A DNA stretch of 64,000 bases from Williamsia sp. CHRR-6. GTDB taxonomy: Bacteria; Actinomycetota; Actinomycetes; Mycobacteriales; Mycobacteriaceae. The translations under genes were made by a program, and so were the position numbers. The stretch is taken from assembly GCF_018474015.1 (NCBI RefSeq), contig NZ_JAHCSG010000002.1, positions 62,001 to 126,000 on the forward strand. The letters run 5' to 3'. Shown here piece after piece: positions 17,606 through 26,013 of the stretch; the first letter of the stretch is position 1; each line of letters starts with the position of its first letter. The notes under the pieces were generated by a model, which was not told the DNA's origin, ran no database searches, and saw only the letters and a program-made list of their open reading frames with translations.

Positions 17606-18553
17606 CGGCGCGGCGGCGGCGAAACGATCGAGGTCGACGTTGCCGCCGGAGATGATCACCCCGACCCGCCGACCGGCGAACAGATCCCGGTTGTTCAGGG
17701 CTGCAGCCACTCCCAGCGCACCCGTCGGCTCGACCACCATTTTGGTGCGGGTGGCCACCAGACCCATTGCGGCCAACAGCTGCTCGTCGGTGGCGGTCAG
17801 GATGTCGGTGACGTACTCGGCGATGATTTCGAAGGTGTGGGTGCCCAACGCGGTGGTCTGTGCGCCGTCGGCGATGGTGCGTGGCGGCGCTATGGTCACG
17901 ATGCGGCCGGCGCGCAGCGACCGCCGACCGTCGTCGCCGGCCGCCGGTTCCACCCCGTATACCGCTACTCCTGGGGCCCGCGCGGCCGCGGCCACCAGGC
18001 CACCCGCCAGCAGTCCACCGCCGCCCAGCGGGATCAGGATCGCATCGAGATCGTCGGTGTCACTGAGGAGTTCGAGGGTTGCGGTGCCCTGCCCGGCGAT
18101 GACGTCGGGATGATCGAAGGGTGGCAGCACCGCGGCCCCGGTGCGGTGGGCGAGTGCGGCCGCCACCTGCTGGCGATCCTGCGTGTAGCGGTCGTAGCCG
18201 ACGATCTGTGCGCCGTAGCCGCGGGTGGCCGCCACCTTCGCCGCCGGGGCGTCGTGGGGCATGACGATGGTCGCGGGGATGTCGAACAGCGACGCGGCCA
18301 GCGCGACGGCTTGGGCGTGATTGCCCGACGAGAACGCCACCACACCCCGTGCCCGTTGCGGCCCGAGGCGGCTGATGGCGGTGTAGGCACCACGAAACTT
18401 GAACGCCCCCATGCGTTGCAGGTTCTCGCACTTGCAGAACAACTGGGCGCCGGCCGCCTCGTCGAGCAGACGTGAGGTGATCACCGGGGTGCGGTGGGCC
18501 ACCCCGTCGAGGATGTCCGCCGCGGCCGTGACGTCGTCGATGGTGATCGGCAC
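17588..18553 (-). CDS. PLP-dependent threonine/serine dehydratase-like enzyme
   Basis: 321 residues of fold type II. The PLP Lys is in GAFKFRGAY, the substrate loop is FSSGNHAQAVALAA, and the PLP phosphate cup is LGGGGLLAGG. Its length without a C-terminal ACT domain fits catabolic threonine dehydratase or serine racemase rather than biosynthetic IlvA. It removes water and ammonia from Thr or Ser or racemises Ser. Its 3' end overlaps the cyclase gene by 18 bases. The 5' end faces a tandem-repeat promoter region shared with the SDR gene. Confidence 0.87.
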   Translation of the reverse strand: MPITIDDVTAAADILDGVAHRTPVITSRLLDEAAGAQLFCKCENLQRMGAFKFRGAYTAISRLGPQRARGVVAFSSGNHAQAVALAASLFDIPATIVMPHDAPAAKVAATRGYGAQIVGYDRYTQDRQQVAAALAHRTGAAVLPPFDHPDVIAGQGTATLELLSDTDDLDAILIPLGGGGLLAGGLVAAAARAPGVAVYGVEPAAGDDGRRSLRAGRIVTIAPPRTIADGAQTTALGTHTFEIIAEYVTDILTATDEQLLAAMGLVATRTKMVVEPTGALGVAAALNNRDLFAGRRVGVIISGGNVDLDRFAAAAPLSADA

Positions 18554-18567
18554 GCACTCACGCTACC

Positions 18568-18672
18568 CGCGTCGGTTGGGCGGAAACCCGCGTCGGTTGG
18601 GCGGAAACTCGCGTCGGCTGGGCGGAAACCCGCGTCGGCTGGGCGGAAACTCGCGTCGGCTGGGCGGAAGCC
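18568..18672. repeat. Five 21-bp tandem repeats in a divergent promoter region
   Basis: Units start at 18568, 18589, 18610, 18631 and 18652. All begin CGCGTCGG and contain TGGGCGGAAAC or, in the last, TGGGCGGAAGC. Position 9 is T,T,C,C,C and the last base alternates C,T,C,T,C, which suggests that a 42-bp pair was duplicated. The array fills almost all of the 136 bases between the dehydratase and SDR start codons and ends 17 bases before the SDR ATG. A period of two helical turns would put identical faces in line for a DNA-binding protein. Confidence 0.95.
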
Positions 18673-18689
18673 ATCCGTAGAATCGGTCC

Positions 18690-19562
18690 ATGGCGAAATG
18701 GACGACGAACGACATCCCCGATCAGACCGGACGCACCGTGTTGATCACCGGGGCCAACAGTGGTCTGGGCGAGCAGACTGCACGAGCGTTGGGCGCCAAG
18801 GGTGCAACGGTGATCATGGCCTGTCGCACGGTGAGCAAGGCCGAGCCGATCGCCGCAGCCATCGGTGCGAACGCCTCAGTGGTTCCGCTCGACCTCGCCG
18901 ACCTGGGGTCGGTGCGTGCGTTGGCCGCCTCGATCGACTCGATCGACGTGTTGGTCAACAACGCCGGCGTCATGGCTGTGCCCGAGATGCGTACCGCCGA
19001 CGGATTCGAGATGCAGTTCGGTACCAACCATCTCGGCCACTTCGCGTTGACCGGGTTGCTGCTGCCCAAGATCACCCAGCGCGTGGTCACGGTGTCCTCG
19101 ACCATGGCATCGATCGGTGCGATCCAACTCGACGACCTCAACTTCCAGCGGCGGCGGTATGACCGGTGGGGCGCATACGGCCAGTCGAAGCTGGCCAACC
19201 TGATGTTCGGCCTCGAGCTCGCCCGCCGGCTCGGTCGTTCCGGATCTCCGGTCGCCTCGATGATCGCCCACCCCGGATACGCCTCCACCGGTTTGCAATC
19301 GCACACCCAGAGCTGGCAGGACGTGATGATGAAGGTGGGCGACCTGTTCGCCCAGTCGGCGGCTGCGGGTGCGTTGCCGCAGCTCTACGCCGCCACCTCG
19401 CCGGCTGCAGCGTCAGGTGCCTACTACGGGCCCAGCGGGATCGGAGGGCTGCGCGGGTCGCCCAAGCAGGTCAACCCGATAGCCCGCGCTCGCGATGAAG
19501 CGGTGGCGGGATCGTTGTGGTCGGCGTCGGAGGATCTGACGAAGGTCACCTTCGACTTCTGA
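18690..19562 (+). CDS. Short-chain dehydrogenase/reductase
   Basis: 290 residues resembling retinol-dehydrogenase-type SDRs. NADP(H) binding is by TGANSGLGEQTARAL, the NNAGVMAVPE motif follows, catalytic Ser lies in VTVSSTMAS and the Tyr/Lys in AYGQSKLANLMFG. The ATG at 18690 lies just after the tandem repeats, and no ribosome binding site is obvious there. Substrate unknown. It is divergent from the PLP dehydratase. Confidence 0.88.
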   Translation: MAKWTTNDIPDQTGRTVLITGANSGLGEQTARALGAKGATVIMACRTVSKAEPIAAAIGANASVVPLDLADLGSVRALAASIDSIDVLVNNAGVMAVPEMRTADGFEMQFGTNHLGHFALTGLLLPKITQRVVTVSSTMASIGAIQLDDLNFQRRRYDRWGAYGQSKLANLMFGLELARRLGRSGSPVASMIAHPGYASTGLQSHTQSWQDVMMKVGDLFAQSAAAGALPQLYAATSPAAASGAYYGPSGIGGLRGSPKQVNPIARARDEAVAGSLWSASEDLTKVTFDF

Positions 19563-19637
19563 CCACGTGCACGTTCTGGGAACGGTGCATATAGGGTAAA
19601 CCCGACATTTCGCCCGTGAGTGATCGGAGCCCCCAAC

Positions 19638-20243
19638 ATGAGTACACCCACGCCGCCGGCTGCCCCTCAGTTCCCGGCCGGGGCCAGTCCCTACGGGCCG
19701 TCGCCGACGAAGAAGTCCAAGCGCCCGCTGTTCATCGTCTTGGGCGTGGTCGCCGCGCTGGTGGTGGCCATCGTTGTCGTCGGCCTGGTGTCGTCCGGTG
19801 GTTCGGTGGAGAACAACATCGACAAGGCGGCCGCCGGTGACTGCCTCACCATCGGTGGGTCATCGGCGTCAGCCAAGCCGAAGAAGGCCGACTGCGAGGC
19901 CGAGACGTTCTCCTTCATCGTGGCCAAGCAACTCGATGTAGGCCAAAGCGATTGCGGCAACGACCAGTACTCGAACCTGACGCAAAAGGGCAAGGGTTCG
20001 CTGTGTCTGGTGCCCAACATGCGGGTGGGCAAGTGCTACCAATTCCCCGGGACCGGCGGCAGCATCGTCGATACTCGTGAAGTCGACTGCGGGGCAGCGG
20101 TTCCTGCGGAGGGCAAGCAGGTGGTGTCGGTCACCGACCGACAGGACGCCGACGGCGCCGCCTGCGATCAGGCGATCGCACTCACCTTCGACGAGCCCGC
20201 CCCGTTGACCTACTGCCTGCAGATCCTCGATCCCACGAACTGA
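19638..20243 (+). CDS. LppU-like membrane-anchored protein, paralogue 1
   Basis: 201 residues. It has a Pro-rich cytoplasmic start, one membrane helix (residues ~36-58, PLFIVLGVVAALVVAIVVVG) and an outside domain with eight Cys in the order GDC, DC, DC, LCL, KCY, VDCGA, AC and YC. Two further genes in the window (22802 and 23597) share this plan. The layout resembles the actinobacterial LppU/SCO3897 family, of unknown function. The eight Cys probably form four disulfides outside the cell. Confidence 0.75.
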   Translation: MSTPTPPAAPQFPAGASPYGPSPTKKSKRPLFIVLGVVAALVVAIVVVGLVSSGGSVENNIDKAAAGDCLTIGGSSASAKPKKADCEAETFSFIVAKQLDVGQSDCGNDQYSNLTQKGKGSLCLVPNMRVGKCYQFPGTGGSIVDTREVDCGAAVPAEGKQVVSVTDRQDADGAACDQAIALTFDEPAPLTYCLQILDPTN

Positions 20244-20270
20244 CCGCGAGGCCCCCGGGTCGAACCGACC

Positions 20271-20903
20271 TCAGCGCACGCCCCGCGGGCGGAATTGGAC
20301 GCTGATCCGGGGGCCCACGCCGGTGCGTTTGGGTATCGAGTGGTCCCAGGTGCGTTGGCACGATCCGCCCATGACGAGCAGATCTCCATGGGCGACAGTG
20401 AATTTCATCGACGGTCCGCCACCACGCGGCCGTAACAGGAGCGGACGGGTGGCGCCGAACGACACGATGGCCACCAGAGTGTCGTCGGTGGCGCCGCGAC
20501 CGAACCGGTCGCCGTGCCAGGCCACACTGTCGCGGCCGTCGCGGTACAGACACAACCCGGTGGTGGTGAACCCCTCGGGAAGTTCCCGGCGGTAGTGCTC
20601 GTTGAGCGCATCGCAGGCCGACCGCACCAGTGGGTGGGGTGCGATCCCATCGTGGAAGCTGACCAGGCGGGGGACGTCGAGCACCCGGCGGTACATCGCG
20701 CGTTGCTCGTGCTACCAATCCAGGGTGTCCCGCAGTTCCTCGACGATGGTGTCGGCGTTGCGAATCCAGCCCGGCATCACATCCACCCATGCACCCTCGG
20801 CCAACTCTCGCCGGTGCACCCGGGGGCCCAGGTCGCCGATGATCGGTGCGTCGGTGGTGGGCGTCTCCTCGAACAGCGACCCCTGCAGACCAGGCGTGTG
20901 CAT
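20271..20903 (-). pseudogene. alkB: AlkB-type DNA repair dioxygenase interrupted by an in-frame amber codon
   Basis: One frame of 210 codons encodes an AlkB-like 2-oxoglutarate/Fe(II) dioxygenase, but codon 64 (20712-20714) is TAG. Before it, 63 residues end in LRDTLDW; after it the frame continues HEQRAMYRRVLDVPRL without shift. All catalytic parts are downstream and intact: WHGDRFG (metal His and Asp), TWDHSIPK (second His), and RISVQFRPR (2-oxoglutarate Arg). The family repairs alkylated bases by oxidative demethylation. ATG 20696 could still start a 141-residue core. It may be a recent pseudogene, a sequencing error or readthrough. Confidence 0.8.
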
Positions 20904-20951
20904 GCCACGATCCTAACCCACTGTGGGAACATCAGTTCGAAATATGATTCG

Positions 20952-20994
20952 TTGACGTCACCATATGGATCGATTTAGGGTTATCGCGCGATAA
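20952..20994 (+). promoter_or_regulatory. Strong promoter and perfect 14-bp palindrome
   Basis: TTGACG (20952-20957) and TAGGGT (20976-20981) are 18 bases apart, a good housekeeping promoter. The perfect palindrome TTATCGCGCGATAA (20981-20994) covers the expected transcription start, where a repressor would block initiation. The start codon is at 21060, leaving a ~70-base leader. Confidence 0.6.
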
Positions 20995-21059
20995 GCATCG
21001 CAGATGTGCTGCCGGGGCACGGTACGTCGACTGGACAACCTGACCTACAGGAGAATCAG

Positions 21060-21560
21060 ATGACGAAGCACACGATGAAGTCGACAATTCGGGTCGCCAC
21101 GGTGGCCATCGGGGTGTCGGTCGCCGCAGCGGGAATCGCGGTCCCCGCATCCGCTCAACCGCCGGGGTGCAGCCGGATGTACGACGAATCCTGCCCGCCG
21201 GCGGCACCGGGATCGCCACAGGAGATCAGCGACACGGCTTACGCGGCCGGCAGCGTTCTGTACATAGTCACGCTGGAGATGCTCTACGGCGACCAGTGGC
21301 GCGAGGTGTACCTGCGGACGTACGGCCAGAAGCCGCCGACGACTCCCGCACCCACGAAGCCGGCGCCAACCCAGAAGAAGCCGGCGCCAACCCAGCCCGC
21401 GCCCGCCCCACCAGCAGGCGGCGGCGGAGGCGGCGGTGAGGGTCGTGGCGGCGGGGGGTCCGCTGGTGGCATCGACCTGCCCAGCGGAAGCTACGGCGGG
21501 TCCGGCTCCGACACCAGTGGCACCCCCACGGTGATCGTGGGTCCCCTGCGGCCGGAGTAG
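21060..21560 (+). CDS. Secreted Pro/Gly-rich protein, unknown function
   Basis: 166 residues. A signal peptide (basic start, hydrophobic core VATVAIGVSVAAAGIAV, cleavage after PASA) leads to a short domain with two Cys and an aromatic-rich helix (ALYIVTLEMLYG-like). It continues as a Pro/Ala/Lys repeat (PAPTQKKPAPTQPAPAP) and a Gly-rich tail. Such tails often cross or bind the cell wall. AGGAG 6 bases before the ATG decides the start. No family is recognised. Confidence 0.75.
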   Translation: MTKHTMKSTIRVATVAIGVSVAAAGIAVPASAQPPGCSRMYDESCPPAAPGSPQEISDTAYAAGSVLYIVTLEMLYGDQWREVYLRTYGQKPPTTPAPTKPAPTQKKPAPTQPAPAPPAGGGGGGGEGRGGGGSAGGIDLPSGSYGGSGSDTSGTPTVIVGPLRPE

Positions 21561-21571
21561 CGGCGGCCAGA

Positions 21572-22732
21572 TCAGTCGGTGAGGGTTTGTAGACGTGCCA
21601 CCGCCTCGGTCAGCACCTCGTCGCGTTTGGCGAAGGCGAAACGCACGAGGTGCGACCACGGTTCGGCGTTGTCGACGAACGCACTCACCGGCACTGCAGC
21701 CACCCCGACCCGCTGGGGCAGATCGCGACAGAGTTGTTCGCCGTCGCGGTACCCCAGCGGGCGCGGGTCGGCGCAGACGAAGAATGTCCCGGCGGTGTGA
21801 TGAACCCCGAAACCGATGTTGCGCAACGCCTCTGAGATCAGGTCACGCTTGCGCGCCAGGTCTTCGCGCGCCTGGTGCACCCAGGGCATCTGGGTGTTCA
21901 GTGCGTGCGTGACGGCCGGCTGGAACGGGCCGCTGCCCACGAACGACATGAACTGCTTGGCGGTCCGGGTCGCCGCCACCAGCTCCGCCGGACCACTGAC
22001 CCAGCCCACCTTCCAGCCGGTGACATTGAAAGTCTTTGCTGCACTGGAGATCCGAAGGGTTCGCTCGCGCATGCCGGGCAGGGTGGCGATGCTGCGATGC
22101 GGGCGGCCGTCGAACACCTGGTGCTCGTAGACCTCGTCGCTGAGCACGATCACGTCGTGGGCGATGCAGACCGAGGCGATGGCCTGCAGATCGTCGGCGC
22201 TCAGCACCGTCCCGGTGGGGTTGTGTGGACTGTTGAGCACCAGCACCGCGGTGCGGTCGGACACGGTGGCGGCCAGGGCATCGCGGTCCAGGGTGAAGGT
22301 GTCGCCGTCGGCGACCAGCGGCACCGTGCGCCGCACACCACCGGCCATCGCGGTGGCCGCGGCATAGGCGTCGTAATACGGCTCGATCACCACCACCTCT
22401 GCACCCGGCTCCACCAGCCCCACCAGCGAGCCGGCGATGGCCTCGGTGGCGCCGACGGTGATCAGCACCTCGGTGTCGGGGTCGTAATCCAATCCGTGAC
22501 AACGTGATTGGTGATCGGCCACCGCCTGCCGCAGCAACGGCACCCCCGGGCCGGGTGGGTACTGGTTGTTGCCCCCGGTGATCTGCGAGCAGGCCGCGGC
22601 CAACATCGACGCGGGTCCGTCGGTGTCGGGGAACCCCTGCCCGAGGTTGATGGCACCGTGGGTCACCGCCAGCTGCGACATCTCGGCGAAGATGGTGGTC
22701 GCGTAGGGGGTGAGTCGGGATACGGTCGGCAT
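21572..22732 (-). CDS. dapC: Class I aminotransferase, probable N-succinyldiaminopimelate aminotransferase
   Basis: 386 residues of fold type I. It shows NLGQGFPDTDGP at the start, the NSPHNPTGTVLS loop, DEVYEHQVFDG, and the PLP Lys in SSAAKTFNVTGWKVGW. Family and position match Rv0858c (DapC) of M. tuberculosis, which transaminates N-succinyl-2-amino-6-ketopimelate in lysine/DAP synthesis; kynurenine-aminotransferase-like activity is also known in the family. It is divergent from the second LppU-like gene with 69 bases between. Confidence 0.82.
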   Translation of the reverse strand: MPTVSRLTPYATTIFAEMSQLAVTHGAINLGQGFPDTDGPASMLAAACSQITGGNNQYPPGPGVPLLRQAVADHQSRCHGLDYDPDTEVLITVGATEAIAGSLVGLVEPGAEVVVIEPYYDAYAAATAMAGGVRRTVPLVADGDTFTLDRDALAATVSDRTAVLVLNSPHNPTGTVLSADDLQAIASVCIAHDVIVLSDEVYEHQVFDGRPHRSIATLPGMRERTLRISSAAKTFNVTGWKVGWVSGPAELVAATRTAKQFMSFVGSGPFQPAVTHALNTQMPWVHQAREDLARKRDLISEALRNIGFGVHHTAGTFFVCADPRPLGYRDGEQLCRDLPQRVGVAAVPVSAFVDNAEPWSHLVRFAFAKRDEVLTEAVARLQTLTD

Positions 22733-22801
22733 GGTTTCCAGGCTGTCACACCCGACCCGACGCCGTAGAGTGGTGCGATCGGCCGACAGACTGGAGCTGG
22801 C

Positions 22802-23545
22802 ATGACCTATCCGAACGACCCGGCCCGGCCCGACCCCGATCATCCGGCACCGCAGTTCGGATTTCCACCGCCCTTTCCGCAGCCCGGCCACGGACCGAGC
22901 CCCTATCCGGCGCCGCCACCGGCCGGGGGCCCGCCACCGTACGGTCAGAGTCCCTACCCGCCCGCTCCTGGTGCTCCCGGCCCCTATCCGCCACCGCCGT
23001 TGGGCACCCCGCTGCCCAAGAAGCGCAAGTTGTGGCCGCTGTTGGTCATCCTGGGCGTGGTAGCCGCCGTCGTCGTCGGGTCGGTGATCGCCGTGGTCGC
23101 GCTGACCAAGGACAACGTGACCGCCGCCGACGACGTGAACGTGAAGGACTGTGTGACGGTCAAACCCGTGGGCGACAAGGTGAAACCAGAGAAGGTGAGT
23201 TGTTCGTCGTCGACGTTCTCCTACACCGTGGCCGAGAAGTTCGAGAGTTCCTCGGCCTCGTGCACCGACACCCTCGCCTCGGCGGTCACCTTCGGCGACC
23301 GGGGACGACTCTGTCTGCGACTGAACCTGCAGGTGGGTAAGTGTTATCGCCTACCGACCGGGGCCGACAAGGGCGACTTCGGGCGGATCGACGAGGTGAG
23401 CTGCGGGGCTGCTTCGGCAGGCAGCCTGGTCATCGAGGTCAAGAGCCGCAGCCGCGCCAGCGAGGACTGCGGTGGCAGTGAACCGTTGACCTTCACCAAG
23501 CCCGACCCGCTCACCTACTGCGTGGACGCCATCAGCGGCGGGTAG
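22802..23545 (+). CDS. LppU-like membrane-anchored protein, paralogue 2
   Basis: 247 residues. The first ~75 residues are Pro/Gly/Tyr-rich (PYPAPPPAGGPPPYG), then a Lys-Arg stop-transfer and one helix (LWPLLVILGVVAAVVVGSVIAVVAL). The outer domain carries the same eight-Cys plan as paralogue 1 (KDC, VSC, SC, LCL, KCY, VSCGA, DC, YC). It lies 51 bases before paralogue 3, probably in one transcript. The longer cytoplasmic Pro-rich arm is the main difference. Confidence 0.75.
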   Translation: MTYPNDPARPDPDHPAPQFGFPPPFPQPGHGPSPYPAPPPAGGPPPYGQSPYPPAPGAPGPYPPPPLGTPLPKKRKLWPLLVILGVVAAVVVGSVIAVVALTKDNVTAADDVNVKDCVTVKPVGDKVKPEKVSCSSSTFSYTVAEKFESSSASCTDTLASAVTFGDRGRLCLRLNLQVGKCYRLPTGADKGDFGRIDEVSCGAASAGSLVIEVKSRSRASEDCGGSEPLTFTKPDPLTYCVDAISGG

Positions 23546-23596
23546 CAGCCGCGGCACGCCGAGCCGCACCGACTCCTCGGACGATAGGGTCGGCGG

Positions 23597-24328
23597 ATGA
23601 GCTATCCGCAATTCCCGTACCCCGGCGATCCGCGTGGGCAGGCCGGGACTCCCATGGGTCCGGCGTTTCCCGGTGGTCCGACCGGGTCACCCCAGTACGG
23701 TGCGGGACCGCATGCACCGATTCCCTATGGGGCCGGTCAGTTCCCGCCCGCGCCGTACGGGCAGTTCGCGCCGCCCCCGCCGCCGCGCCGACGCGGATAC
23801 AAGGCGCTGGCGGTGATCGGCGTCGTGATCGTCGCCCTGGTCATCGGGCTCATCGTGGCGTTCGTGATGATCACCCGGGACTCGGTGACCTCCGCCGACG
23901 ACGTGCAGGTCGGTGACTGCGTCCGCGTGACGGAGAAGTCGGGCGCGGACAACAACGTGACCGTCAAGACCGTCGACTGCGCCGACGAGAAGTTCAGCTA
24001 CTACGTGGCCTCGTCCAGCGATTCGACCTTCGCCTACTGCTCGGGCGGTCGCTACGACAAGGTGACCCTCGGTATGGGTCAGGGGTCGTTGTGCTTGGCG
24101 CCCAACATGAAAGAGGGCAGGTGCTACCAGTTCGGCGACGACTCGTCGTTCGTGGATCGGCCGTGTGGGGCGGCGTCGACCGAGCCCGGTGGCACCGTGG
24201 CGAAGGTGACCAAGCGGGTCGACGGTGACACCACGCCTGACTGCCCCGAGGGTTCCGGAGGCGTCGGGTTCGCCCTCCCCAGACCCATCGGCTACTGCCT
24301 GCAGTCGGCCACCGGCGTTCCGGCCTGA
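23597..24328 (+). CDS. LppU-like membrane-anchored protein, paralogue 3
   Basis: 243 residues with the same layout: Pro/Gly-rich arm, helix near residues 76-98 (LAVIGVVIVALVIGLIVAFVM) and eight-Cys outer domain (GDC, VDC, YC, LCL, RCY, RPCGA, DC, YC). The stop codon abuts the stop codon of the convergent helicase gene with no base between (24326-24328 and 24329-24331). Divergence between the copies is high, pointing to old duplications. Confidence 0.75.
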   Translation: MSYPQFPYPGDPRGQAGTPMGPAFPGGPTGSPQYGAGPHAPIPYGAGQFPPAPYGQFAPPPPPRRRGYKALAVIGVVIVALVIGLIVAFVMITRDSVTSADDVQVGDCVRVTEKSGADNNVTVKTVDCADEKFSYYVASSSDSTFAYCSGGRYDKVTLGMGQGSLCLAPNMKEGRCYQFGDDSSFVDRPCGAASTEPGGTVAKVTKRVDGDTTPDCPEGSGGVGFALPRPIGYCLQSATGVPA

Positions 24329-25978
24329 TCAGACCGCGGGTCCGAGCAGGTCGTCGGCGTCGGTGATCCGGTAGGCGTACCCCTGCTCGGCGAGAAAGCG
24401 CTGCCGATGCGCGGCGTAGTCGGCGTCGAGGGTGTCGCGCGAGACCACCGAGTAGAAGTGTGCTTGTCCGCCATCCTTTTTCGGCCGCAGCAAGCGGCCC
24501 AGCCGTTGCGCCTCCTCCTGGCGGGAGCCGAATGTCCCCGACACCTGCACCGCCACCGACGCCTCGGGGAGGTCGATGGAGAAGTTGGCCACCTTGCTGA
24601 CCACCAGCGTGGCGATCTCGCCGGTGCGGAACTGTTCGAACAGGGCTTCGCGGTCCTTGTTCTTGGTGGAGCCCTGGATGACCGGTGCATCCAGGGCGGT
24701 CCCGAGCTCTTCGAGTTGATCGATGTAGGCGCCGATGATGAGCGTGGGAGAACCGTTGTGGCGCGCCAGGATCGACTTGACCACGTTCACCTTGGTGTGG
24801 GCGGTGGAACACAGCTTGTACTTCTCGTCGGCCTCGGCCACCGCGTACTGCAGACGTTCCTCGTCGGTCAACGTCACCCGCACCTCGATGCATTCGGCCG
24901 GCGCGATCCAGCCCTGGGCCTCGATGTCTTTCCACGGTGCGTCATAGCGTTTCGGGCCGATGAGGCTGAACACGTCACCCTCGCGACCGTCCTCACGAAC
25001 CAGGGTGGCGGTCAACCCGAGGCGCCGACGCGACTGTAGGTCGGCGGTCATCCGAAACACCGGCGCGGGCAACAGATGCACCTCGTCGTAGATGATCAGA
25101 CCCCAGTCGCGGGAGTCGAAGAGTTCGAGGTTTCGATACTCGCCCTTGGACTTTCGTGTCATCACCTGGTATGTCGCGATGGTGACGGGCCGGATCTCCT
25201 TGCGTTCACCCGAGTACTCGCCGATCTCTTCCTCGGTCAGCGACGTGCGTGCCACCAGTTCACGCTTCCACTGTCGCCCGGCCACGGTGTTGGTCACCAG
25301 GATCAAAGTGGTGGCACCGGCTTTGGCCATCGCCGCGGCACCGACCATGGTCTTGCCCGCGCCACAGGGCAGCACCACCACACCCGAGCCGCCCGCCCAG
25401 AACGAGTCGGCGGCCATCTGCTGGTAGTCGCGCAACGCCCAATCGGTCTGGGCCAGCTCGATGGGGTGGGCCTCACCGTCGACGTAACCGGCGAGATCTT
25501 CAGCCGGCCACCCCACTTTGAGCAGCACCTGCTTGAGTCGACCCCGCTCGGAGGGGTGCACGATCACGGTGTCGTCGTCGATCCGGGCACCCAGCATCGG
25601 GGCCACCTTCTTGTTGCGCATGATCTCCTCGAGCACCGCGCGGTCGAGGCTCACCAGCGTCAGACCGTGCACCGGGCTCTTGACCAACTGCAGCCGCCCG
25701 AACTTGCCCATGGTGTCGACGATGTCCATCAGCAGCGGCTGTGGCACCGCGTAGCGGGAGAACTTCACCAGGGCATCGACCACCTGCTCGGCGTCGTGAC
25801 CGGCGGCCCGAGCGTTCCACAGCGCCAACGGGGTGATGCGATAGGTGTGCACGTGCTCGGGGGCACGTTCGAGTTCGGCGAAGGGGGCGATCGCCGCGCG
25901 GGCGGCGGGCGCGTCGGCGTGGTCGACCTCGAGGAGCAGGGTCTTGTCGGACTGGACGATCAGCGGGCCATCGGTCAC
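24329..25978 (-). CDS. XPB/Ercc3-type DNA repair helicase
   Basis: 549 residues. The N-terminal part starts GPLIVQSDKTLLLEVDHADA, as recalled for Rv0861c. Helicase motifs are I (VLPCGAGKTMVG), II (IIYDEVHLLPAP), III (LGLTATLVREDG), and the RecA2 motifs ending QEEAQRLGRLLRPK. It is a 3'-5' superfamily 2 helicase, the bacterial relative of the TFIIH/archaeal XPB, thought to act in repair or to unwind or anneal DNA. GTG 25978 was chosen because it gives the conserved N-terminus; GTG 25993 is also in frame. It follows its presumed partner gene by 35 bases. Confidence 0.9.
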   Translation of the reverse strand: MTDGPLIVQSDKTLLLEVDHADAPAARAAIAPFAELERAPEHVHTYRITPLALWNARAAGHDAEQVVDALVKFSRYAVPQPLLMDIVDTMGKFGRLQLVKSPVHGLTLVSLDRAVLEEIMRNKKVAPMLGARIDDDTVIVHPSERGRLKQVLLKVGWPAEDLAGYVDGEAHPIELAQTDWALRDYQQMAADSFWAGGSGVVVLPCGAGKTMVGAAAMAKAGATTLILVTNTVAGRQWKRELVARTSLTEEEIGEYSGERKEIRPVTIATYQVMTRKSKGEYRNLELFDSRDWGLIIYDEVHLLPAPVFRMTADLQSRRRLGLTATLVREDGREGDVFSLIGPKRYDAPWKDIEAQGWIAPAECIEVRVTLTDEERLQYAVAEADEKYKLCSTAHTKVNVVKSILARHNGSPTLIIGAYIDQLEELGTALDAPVIQGSTKNKDREALFEQFRTGEIATLVVSKVANFSIDLPEASVAVQVSGTFGSRQEEAQRLGRLLRPKKDGGQAHFYSVVSRDTLDADYAAHRQRFLAEQGYAYRITDADDLLGPAV

Positions 25979-26013
25979 CCACCCATTGTCCACGTCCCGG
26001 TGGCGGTGAACGC

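Noticed and set aside
18568-18672. CRISPR array
   Set aside because: Units of 21 bp are directly adjacent with no spacers, and no cas genes occur.
18399-18680. Open frame encoding repeated RRLGGN peptides over the tandem repeat
   Set aside because: It runs antisense to the dehydratase gene, lacks a ribosome binding site and follows from the 21-bp period being a multiple of three.
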